64,000 nt of DNA, from NCBI GenBank assembly GCA_902778105.1, contig CACYWN010000021.1, positions 17,339 to 81,338 of the forward strand, given 5' to 3'. Positions 26,360-32,999 of this stretch are shown here, piece after piece. Every line of letters starts with the position of its first letter. Position 1 is the first letter of the stretch. The notes beneath the pieces are model-generated. The model worked only from the letters and a program-made list of their open reading frames with translations. It had not been told where the DNA came from and did no database searches. Origin of the DNA: an uncultured Bacteroidia bacterium. Lineage in GTDB: Bacteria > Bacteroidota > Bacteroidia > Bacteroidales > UBA932. A program made the translations under genes and the position numbers.

Positions 26360-28374
26360 CGTTCCCAGAGGATTTCACGCACCAGGGCGGGATTGTTCGT
26401 CGTGATCTGGTCCACACCCAGGTCGCGCATGGCTTCGATATCCTTGCGGTCATCCACGGTCCATGCATTGACGGTCATTCCCAGGTCGTGCGCTTCCTGC
26501 ACCCATTCCGGGTGCTTGTAGAACACGCTGTAGTGATAGTCGATGCCGTTGATCCCTTCCGCGTGCAGTTGGGCGGGGGCGATATCTCCCTCCAGGTACT
26601 GGACCATGTAACCGGGTGCCCGGCGTGAGAGTTCCTGGCAGATATGGTGACTGAAGGAGATGAAGACGACCTTGGCGGGTTCCTGCCGGCGGGCGAAAGC
26701 GGCAAATTCCGGGGGAACATTGCGCGCCGGGGCAGGTTGCAGGGCCTGGAGGCACTTCTCGACCAGTTCGTCTTCCCGCTCGGCCGTCGACTGCGGCTTC
26801 AGTTCCAGCACGGCCATGCATTCCCGGTTCCTCGCCACCTGACCCATGTATTCCGCAAGCGTAGGTACAGGTTCGCCGTTGGCCAGCCGGTTCGCCCGGA
26901 CATCCTCGAAAGCACTGGTCTGGATGTCCAGTTCGCCGATATGCCGGTCATGATGGATGACGGGAACCCCGTCGGCCGTCAGGTGGATGTCGAACTCGCT
27001 GCCCCAGCAGCCGAACTCCTGGGCCTTGCGGAGGGAGGCGATGGAATTCTCCGCGTTGCCATCCCAGTAGCCACGGTGGGCGACGATCTGCGTCCTGGGT
27101 ATCCGGTTTTCGCACCAGGCCTTCACGTCGTTCCAGCGGTAATATGGCCCCTGGACCGCTTCCAGGGCCGGGAGTTTCGCCTCGCGTTCATTCATCAGGA
27201 ACTTGACGAGGACTTCGTCGGATTTCTTGCTCCGGTAGAAGATCATCTGCAGGTTCGCCGCGAAGGGGCAGTACCAGGAAGGGAGCCAGTTGTCGGCCGC
27301 TTCCTCCAGGGTGTAACGCTCGCTCACGCCTTCCAGGCCCAGATAGCAGACCAGCCCCAGGTACGGCCAGTCGTGTCCGAAGCAGAGGTCGGCGGCCTTC
27401 CGGACTTTCCCGGAAATGACCGCGTCCGCCTGGCTGATCAGGGTGTCGATGAGTTCCTGTGCACGCGGGAGGCGGAGTTCGCCGTTCAGTTTGGAATCGC
27501 ACTGGTTCAGGTAGGCCGACAGGAAGTTCAGTTCATGGAACTTGACCACGTTCCCGAAAGGAAGGTACCGGTACATGTTGTCCGGGATGTCGAAGGGATC
27601 CGATACCCGGGCGCAGTCGTAGATGGCGTTCTGGAACGCGACAGCGTCAGGGATGAGCTTGCGGGCCTCGGCCGGGTCGGTGAACAGGGTCCGGTACACG
27701 GAAACCGTGTCCCACTGGATCGTTTTCCGGTATGCTGCCAGCGCTTGGCCGGTACGCGCGGAAATAGTGCTGTTTTCGCCCCGGGCGATATAGGCGTAAT
27801 ACTTCTCGCCCGTGTCCAGGTCGAAGTCCAGGTCCGGCTGCAGGGACATCAGGCGGCCGGTGAATCCGTTCATCGACACGATGCAGCGCGGCGTGGTGCT
27901 GGATACGGCGCGGATGTGCTTGCAGCCCTTCCTGAACACTTCCGGGAACCGGTGGTACATCCGCTCGGCCAGTTGTGCGTGCTCGCGGACTCCGCGGGGC
28001 GTCAGGCGCCCGTCCATCCCGTTGTGCAGTTCGTAGATGACGGCCGCCTCGTGCATCAGGGAATCTCCGGCCGGCGTCAGGAGATGCTGCTCGCTGGCTT
28101 TGGCCAGGAGGTCGCGGACCAGCCTGTACTGCGGCCCGCCCCAGTCGGACCGGGAACCATGCCGTCCGTAATGGCTGATGTAGAAGGGCTTGTAACCCTT
28201 TGGCGCCGGCGTGTCCTGGATGGGCAGGAATTCATAGGAGTGCGTATTGAACGCAGCCCGGCGCGGGTTTTCCCGCAGGAAGCGCACCACCGGCGTATCG
28301 GGAACCGCATTTTGCGCCACGGCGGTCCCGACGGAGAGGACCAGCAGGGCCCAGGTAAAGAATCGTTTCATCAT
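26356..28374 (-). CDS. Exported histidine phosphatase - glycerophosphodiester phosphodiesterase fusion
   Basis: A 672-residue two-domain protein with a signal peptide (MMKRFFTWALLVLSVGTAVAQ). The N-terminal half is a branch-2 histidine phosphatase like multiple-inositol-polyphosphate phosphatase: catalytic SHYGRHGSR (Arg-His at 71-72) and a later FGHDWP acid motif. The C-terminal third, from about residue 425, is a GDPD domain with VAHRGYWDGNAENS, the metal-binding EFDIH, HDRHIG and a terminal NAWTVDD. Both act on phosphomonoester or phosphodiester scavenging outside the inner membrane. It sits 6 bp downstream of the aldo-keto reductase gene. Confidence 0.9.
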   Translation of the reverse strand: MMKRFFTWALLVLSVGTAVAQNAVPDTPVVRFLRENPRRAAFNTHSYEFLPIQDTPAPKGYKPFYISHYGRHGSRSDWGGPQYRLVRDLLAKASEQHLLTPAGDSLMHEAAVIYELHNGMDGRLTPRGVREHAQLAERMYHRFPEVFRKGCKHIRAVSSTTPRCIVSMNGFTGRLMSLQPDLDFDLDTGEKYYAYIARGENSTISARTGQALAAYRKTIQWDTVSVYRTLFTDPAEARKLIPDAVAFQNAIYDCARVSDPFDIPDNMYRYLPFGNVVKFHELNFLSAYLNQCDSKLNGELRLPRAQELIDTLISQADAVISGKVRKAADLCFGHDWPYLGLVCYLGLEGVSERYTLEEAADNWLPSWYCPFAANLQMIFYRSKKSDEVLVKFLMNEREAKLPALEAVQGPYYRWNDVKAWCENRIPRTQIVAHRGYWDGNAENSIASLRKAQEFGCWGSEFDIHLTADGVPVIHHDRHIGELDIQTSAFEDVRANRLANGEPVPTLAEYMGQVARNRECMAVLELKPQSTAEREDELVEKCLQALQPAPARNVPPEFAAFARRQEPAKVVFISFSHHICQELSRRAPGYMVQYLEGDIAPAQLHAEGINGIDYHYSVFYKHPEWVQEAHDLGMTVNAWTVDDRKDIEAMRDLGVDQITTNNPALVREILWER

Positions 28375-28379
28375 GAAGG

Positions 28380-29387
28380 CTAGGCTTTATTCGTAATCCG
28401 GTTGATCTCTTCCAGTTCTTCCGCCGTGAAGGAAATGTTCTCCAGCGCCTTGAAGTCATCCTCCAGCTGGGACACGCGGCTTGCCCCCACGATGACGCTG
28501 GTTACCTTGTCATCCTTGAGGCACCAGGCGAGGGCCATTTCGGCGAGGGTCTGTCCGCGCCGGGCGGCGATTCCGTTCAGCTGCTCGAGCGTCCTGTGCA
28601 TTTCGGGCGTAAGGACCGATGACTTGAGGAAATGCTCCTTCGCCATCCGGGAATCGGCGGGGATGCCCTCCAGATAGCGGTTGGTCAGCAGCCCCTGAGC
28701 GAGCGGGGAGAAGGCGATGAAGCCTGCGCCGTTCTCCTTCGCCTGGTCCAGGATGCCCTGCTCTTCCGGCTCCCGGTTCAGGATGTTGTACCTGCCCTGG
28801 TAGATCAGGCAGGGAACATCCCGCTCCCGTAGGTACCGATAGGAGAAGGCGGCCGCTTCCGGCGGATATTTGGAAATGCCGATGTACAGCGCCTTCCCGG
28901 CCCGGACGATGTCCACGAGGGCCTGAAGCGTTTCCTCCAGCGGCGTTTCCGGGTCGAAACGGTGGGAATAGAACAGGTCCACGTAGTCCAGGTTCATCCG
29001 CTTGAGGCTCTGGTCCAGGCTGGCCATCAGGTACTTCCGGGACCCCCATTCCCCGTAGGGCCCTGGCCACATGTCGTGTCCCGCCTTGCTGGAGATGAAC
29101 ATTTCATCCCGGAAAGGGGCGAAGGACTTTTTCATCATCTGTCCGAAGGTCTCCTCGGCGGAGCCGTAGGAGGGACCGTAATTGTTGGCCAGATCGAAGT
29201 GGACGATGCCGTGGTCGAAGGCATAATGGGCCATCTCCAGGGAGTTCGCAAAGGGGTTCACATCTCCGAAATTGTGCCAGAATCCCAGGGCGATTTCGGG
29301 AAGCAGGACACCGCTCCGGCCGCATCGGCGGTACCGGATTCCGCTTTCATAGCGGGTGGGGGAAGGGGAGTAGACGGGATTGATCAT
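28380..29387 (-). CDS. Aldo/keto reductase (YghZ-type)
   Basis: An NADPH-dependent oxidoreductase with a TIM-barrel fold. The 335-residue protein shows the catalytic tetrad in HFDLANNYGPSYG (Asp, Tyr), SSKAGHDMW (Lys) and LFYSHRFD (His), and the YghZ-like AGHDMWPGPYGEWGSRKYL block seen in L-glyceraldehyde-3-phosphate reductases. The cofactor-binding IVGASRVSQLEDDFKAL is near the C terminus. The precise substrate cannot be read from the sequence. Confidence 0.9.
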   Translation of the reverse strand: MINPVYSPSPTRYESGIRYRRCGRSGVLLPEIALGFWHNFGDVNPFANSLEMAHYAFDHGIVHFDLANNYGPSYGSAEETFGQMMKKSFAPFRDEMFISSKAGHDMWPGPYGEWGSRKYLMASLDQSLKRMNLDYVDLFYSHRFDPETPLEETLQALVDIVRAGKALYIGISKYPPEAAAFSYRYLRERDVPCLIYQGRYNILNREPEEQGILDQAKENGAGFIAFSPLAQGLLTNRYLEGIPADSRMAKEHFLKSSVLTPEMHRTLEQLNGIAARRGQTLAEMALAWCLKDDKVTSVIVGASRVSQLEDDFKALENISFTAEELEEINRITNKA

Positions 29388-29471
29388 GGATTGGTGTGCT
29401 TTTCAGACCGCAAGTTAGTCAAACGGATTGGAAATGGCAAGCGTGATCTTTTTTTACGGCGTAGGGAATAA

Positions 29472-29479
29472 TAATTTTG
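29472..29479 (+). promoter_or_regulatory. pnt operon -7 box
   Basis: TAATTTTG upstream of the transhydrogenase genes; the implied leader is about 78 nt. Confidence 0.45.
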
Positions 29480-29563
29480 TTGAAAGAGTACAACGAATGA
29501 TTAAAATGTTTAACTTTATCGGCGCATTTTGCTTAAACTACATTATTACTAACACGTATAGCT

Positions 29564-30721
29564 ATGATCATTGGTATTCCCAAGGAAATCATGCACGACG
29601 AAGCTCGTGTAGCCGCCACACCCGAAACGGTGGGGAAGTTTGTCCAGGATGGTTTTGAGGTGCTCGTGGAGCGCCACGCCGGCGACGGCGCCCTCTATCA
29701 CGACGAGGATTACATCAAGGCCGGTGCGAAGATCATTGACAATCCGCAGGAGATTTACGACCGCGCGGAGATGATCCTCAAGGTCAAGGAACCCTTGATG
29801 AATGAGGCCCTGGGCAAGCATGAAGTGGATATGATGCATAAAGGCCAGCTGCTGATCACCTTCATCCATCCGGCTTCCCCGGTGAACCACGGGATGGTGA
29901 AGGCCCTTTCGGCCAAAGGCGTTACCGCCATCACCCTGGACGGCATTCCGCGCATCTCCCGTGCCCAGAGCATGGATGCGCTTACTTCCATGAGCACCTG
30001 CGCCGGATACAAGGGTATCCTGATGGCGGCCAACATGCTCAAGACCTTCGTCCCGCAGATGTTCACGGCCGTCGGCCAGATCAAGCCGGCCAAGGTCATG
30101 GTCATCGGCGTGGGCGTCGCCGGCCTGCAGGCACTGGCTACCGCCAAGCGGTTGGGTGCGATCACCTATGCCGCCGATATCCGCCCCATGGCCTCCGAAA
30201 ACGCCATGTCCCTGGGTGCGAAGGTGGTGGATACCACGGTTCCGCCGGAACTGGCCATTGCGGAAGGCGGGTATGCCAACCGGCTCCCGGCCGATGTCCT
30301 GATTAAGGAACAGGAGGCCCTGAAGGCGACCATCCAGGAAATGGACATCGTGTTCTGCTCCGCCCTCATCCCCGGCAAGATCGCTCCGATCATCATCACG
30401 GAAGAGATGGTGAAGGGCATGAAGAAGGGATCCGTCATCGTGGACATCTCCATCGACCAGGGCGGCAACTGTGAGCTCACCCCGAAGGGGGACATCGAGA
30501 CCAAGTACGGCGTGACGCTGATGGGTGTCAAGAATATCCCCGGTCTCCTTCCGACAAGCTCCACCTGGATGTTCTCCAACAATCTGTACAACCTCGTGAG
30601 CTACCTGGTCAAGGACGGCAAACTGGTCCTGGACCGCAGTGATGAGATCATCCAGAAGTCGCTGGTCTGCATTGACGGCGAGCTGGTCCATCAGGGCGCC
30701 CGCGAAGCCATGGGTTTATGA
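29564..30721 (+). CDS. pntA: NAD(P) transhydrogenase subunit alpha, part 1 (NAD-binding domain I)
   Basis: The soluble NAD(H)-binding domain of the proton-translocating transhydrogenase, related to alanine dehydrogenase. The 385 residues show IGIPKEIMHDEARVAATP at the start, the Rossmann VMVIGVGVAGLQALATAKRLGA, and the mobile-loop region ending in NCELTPKGD. The alpha polypeptide is split here, with the membrane part encoded by the next gene, which overlaps by 4 bp. Confidence 0.92.
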   Translation: MIIGIPKEIMHDEARVAATPETVGKFVQDGFEVLVERHAGDGALYHDEDYIKAGAKIIDNPQEIYDRAEMILKVKEPLMNEALGKHEVDMMHKGQLLITFIHPASPVNHGMVKALSAKGVTAITLDGIPRISRAQSMDALTSMSTCAGYKGILMAANMLKTFVPQMFTAVGQIKPAKVMVIGVGVAGLQALATAKRLGAITYAADIRPMASENAMSLGAKVVDTTVPPELAIAEGGYANRLPADVLIKEQEALKATIQEMDIVFCSALIPGKIAPIIITEEMVKGMKKGSVIVDISIDQGGNCELTPKGDIETKYGVTLMGVKNIPGLLPTSSTWMFSNNLYNLVSYLVKDGKLVLDRSDEIIQKSLVCIDGELVHQGAREAMGL

Positions 30722-31014
30722 TTCATCCGCTGATTCTTATCGCAGTTTTCCTCGTGAGCGCGGTCCTGGGATATTTCATCATCAGGACCGTGCCCAGTCT
30801 GCTCCATACGCCGCTGATGTCCGGCATGAACGCCCTGTCCGGGGTGACGATCGTCGGCGCCATCGTGGCGACGGGCGTCGCTTTCCTCGCAGGGGACGGC
30901 CTGCTGGCGCAACTCGCGGGAGGCCTTGCCATCGTGCTCGCGGCGGTCAATGTGTTCGGCGGTTTCGGGGTCACGCACCGGATGCTGAAGATGTTTGACA
31001 AGAAAAAGAAATAG
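30718..31014 (+). CDS. NAD(P) transhydrogenase subunit alpha, part 2 (membrane domain)
   Basis: A 98-residue protein with three hydrophobic segments: the N-terminal LILIAVFLVSAVLGYFII, SGVTIVGAIVATGVAFLAG, and LAGGLAIVLAAVNVFGGFGVT, ending in a positively charged tail. This is the domain II part that continues the alpha subunit in split transhydrogenases. It is flanked by pntA and pntB with overlap or a 2-bp gap. Confidence 0.93.
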   Translation: MIHPLILIAVFLVSAVLGYFIIRTVPSLLHTPLMSGMNALSGVTIVGAIVATGVAFLAGDGLLAQLAGGLAIVLAAVNVFGGFGVTHRMLKMFDKKKK

Positions 31015-31016
31015 GG

Positions 31017-32501
31017 ATGCCGGCGTTGCAAATCATAATCAGTGCGGTTCTGGCGGTGCTCGTGCTCGCCGGAATCTCCATGATGAGCAGGGTCAGGACG
31101 GCCGTCGCAGGCAATCTGTTGTCGGCCTTCGCCATGCTTTGCGGCATCGTGGCCACGCTGCTGTTTGCCGGTGTCGTTTCGGTCTGGACCATCTACGTAT
31201 CCATCCTCATCGGAGCGCTGGTCGGCAGCCTGCTGGCGGTCCGGGTCCAGATGATCCAGATGCCGCAGACGGTAGCCCTGTTCAACGGCCTCGGCGGCGG
31301 CGCATCGGCCCTGGTGGGCCTCCTGTCCGTCCAGGGAGACGCTCCCTTTGTCCGGTTCACCGCGCTCCTGGCGGTGGCGGTGGGCATGGTGACCCTGGTG
31401 GGCAGCCTGGTCGCAGCCGGAAAACTGCACCGGGTACTCCCGCAGAAGCCGGTCGTCTGGAAAGGCCATGCCCTGTGCACCTTGCTGTTCCTGGTGCTTA
31501 CGCTGGTCTTTGTGGTGGTTGGCACCTTTGCCCAGGGTGCCGGCCTGACGGTGTGCATCGCAGGCGCTTTTGTGGCCGCTTCCCTTTTCGGCCTCTGGTT
31601 CTCCCTCCGCGTCGGGGGAGCGGACATGCCCATCACCATCTCCCTGCTCAACTCGCTTTCGGGGGTGGCCGGGTCCATCGCCGGCATGGCTGTCGGTGAC
31701 GTCTTCCTGGTTGCCGTGGGCGGTATCGTCGGCGCCTCCGGCCTCCTGCTTACCCAGATCATGTGCCGGGCGATGAACCGCAAGCTGATGAGCATCCTTA
31801 TGGGCGGCACGATGACTCCGTCCGTCCCCACCCCTGTCATTGATGAAAACGAAAACGAAGAACTGGTTCAACGAATTATGGATTTAGAGAAGAAAATCAA
31901 GGAACTGGAGGCGATGGTCGCCGACCTCGAAGCCCGCGTCAAAGTGCTGGACGGCCAGCTGAATGCAGCCGCTCCCGCCCCTGTGGAAGAAGCGCCCACC
32001 GCTGCATCCGTCCTCTCAAAGGCCAAGGATGTCATCATCGTTCCGGGTTACGGCATGGCGTTGGCGCAGGCCCAGCATCAGGTGCGCCAGCTGGCGGACA
32101 AGCTGGAGAGCCGCGGCGCCCGCGTCCGTTTCGCCATCCACCCGGTCGCCGGACGTATGCCGGGGCACATGAATGTGCTGCTGGCCGAGGCGGATGTCGA
32201 TTATGAGAAACTGTATGAGATGGAGGCCATCAACGACGACTTCAAGAATGCGGATGCCGTCGTGGTCATCGGCGCCAACGATGTCCTCAATCCGGCAGCC
32301 CGCAATGCCGTGGGAACCCCCATCTACGGCATGCCGGTCCTCAATGTGGACCAGGCTCCGGAAGTGATCGTGTGCAACTACGACCTCAAGCCGGGTTACG
32401 CCGGCGTGGAGAATCCGATCTACAGCCGCGGAAAAGGCGTCTATCTGGAGCTCGGCGATGCCAAGGAAACCCTCATGCGCCTGATGGCCGGGATCGCCTG
32501 A
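31017..32501 (+). CDS. pntB: NAD(P) transhydrogenase subunit beta, with coiled-coil linker
   Basis: Carries the rest of the proton channel and the NADP(H)-binding domain III; drives NADPH formation with the proton gradient. About nine transmembrane helices cover residues 1-265. Domain III begins near KDVIIVPGYGMALAQAQH and has the conserved GRMPGHMNVLLAEADV and GANDVLNPAA. Between them is a heptad-like stretch (LVQRIMDLEKKIKELEAM...ARVKVLDGQ, about residues 282-315) plus an Ala/Pro-rich linker, making the protein longer (494 residues) than the roughly 460 usual for PntB. A terminator follows. Confidence 0.93.
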   Translation: MPALQIIISAVLAVLVLAGISMMSRVRTAVAGNLLSAFAMLCGIVATLLFAGVVSVWTIYVSILIGALVGSLLAVRVQMIQMPQTVALFNGLGGGASALVGLLSVQGDAPFVRFTALLAVAVGMVTLVGSLVAAGKLHRVLPQKPVVWKGHALCTLLFLVLTLVFVVVGTFAQGAGLTVCIAGAFVAASLFGLWFSLRVGGADMPITISLLNSLSGVAGSIAGMAVGDVFLVAVGGIVGASGLLLTQIMCRAMNRKLMSILMGGTMTPSVPTPVIDENENEELVQRIMDLEKKIKELEAMVADLEARVKVLDGQLNAAAPAPVEEAPTAASVLSKAKDVIIVPGYGMALAQAQHQVRQLADKLESRGARVRFAIHPVAGRMPGHMNVLLAEADVDYEKLYEMEAINDDFKNADAVVVIGANDVLNPAARNAVGTPIYGMPVLNVDQAPEVIVCNYDLKPGYAGVENPIYSRGKGVYLELGDAKETLMRLMAGIA

Positions 32502-32541
32502 CCGGCGTTTCACCGGATGCAGCCGTTGAGCATTTAGCATC

Positions 32542-32567
32542 GGGACCCTTGCGGGGGTCCCTTTTTT
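32542..32567 (+). terminator. pnt operon terminator
   Basis: GGGACCC and GGGTCCC form a stem with a short GC-rich loop, followed by TTTTTT. Confidence 0.85.
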
Positions 32568-32590
32568 ATATTTGTTTTGCAGAATAATCC

Positions 32591-32621
32591 TTGGAAAACC
32601 GGGTGAATATCCGTATTTTTG
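32591..32621 (+). promoter_or_regulatory. Promoter of the attenuator-like leader and fimbrillin operon
   Basis: -7 box TATTTTTG at 32614-32621 with TTGG at 32591-32594 about 19 bp upstream. Transcription would begin a few bases before the leader ORF at 32631, giving a leader of roughly 205 nt ahead of the 50-residue peptide gene. Confidence 0.6.
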
Positions 32622-32630
32622 CAAGTTGAA

Positions 32631-32702
32631 ATGACTCGAGTAGCTACATATATGACACGCTCAACCACCGCCGTTATTGTTCGGGGGGGGGGTAGAAAGT
32701 AG
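32631..32702 (+). CDS. Leader peptide, attenuator-like, 23 aa, with G10 tract
   Basis: ATG at 32631 and TAG at 32700-32702. The peptide begins MTRVATYMTRS, then has the run TTAVIV and ends RGGGRK. Clusters of Thr, Val and Ile codons just before a hairpin are the hallmark of amino-acid-responsive leader peptides such as those of thr and ilv operons. The three Gly codons and parts of their neighbours form a run of ten G (32683-32692), a slippage-prone tract. The genes downstream are not biosynthetic, which is the odd point. Assignment is by pattern. Confidence 0.5.
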   Translation: MTRVATYMTRSTTAVIVRGGGRK

Positions 32703-32727
32703 CTCTATATCAATAGGTTATACAGTT

Positions 32728-32763
32728 AATCCTTGCTTTTCCATCTCTGGAGAGGCAAGGATT
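32728..32763 (+). promoter_or_regulatory. Leader hairpin (candidate attenuator)
   Basis: AATCCTTGC (32728-32736) pairs perfectly with GCAAGGATT (32755-32763) around an 18-nt loop with internal pairing, followed by TTCCGTTTTGTG. It lies 25 bp after the leader peptide stop, the right place for an attenuator. Confidence 0.55.
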
Positions 32764-32834
32764 TCCGTTTTGTGTCCGTATCTCGGAAACAACTGAATCA
32801 CAAATGAATATACACAAACAAAATCAATAAAGCT

Positions 32835-32987
32835 ATGAAGAAAAAGTATTATGAAAATCCTGAATCGGAGCTGATTACGGTTCGGTTTGAGGAGAACATT
32901 ATGTCTGATGGGACATGGGACAATTCCATCAAGAAAGGGTCCACATGGTCCTCTGACGACCCTGAAGATGGTTATGGACTTGAATAA
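32835..32987 (+). CDS. Small peptide, 50 aa, of unknown function
   Basis: ATG at 32835, TAA at 32985-32987. The product begins MKKKYYENPESELITVRFE, continues ENIMSDGTWDNSIKKGSTW and ends in an acidic SSDDPEDGYGLE. No signal peptide or membrane segment is visible. The stop codon is followed at once by AAGGAGG, an unusually good Shine-Dalgarno for Bacteroidetes, serving the lipoprotein gene 12 bp downstream, so the two are cotranscribed. Similar short MKK-type peptides commonly precede surface lipoprotein genes in Bacteroidales; their role is unknown. Confidence 0.65.
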   Translation: MKKKYYENPESELITVRFEENIMSDGTWDNSIKKGSTWSSDDPEDGYGLE

Positions 32988-32999
32988 GGAGGAATGGCC

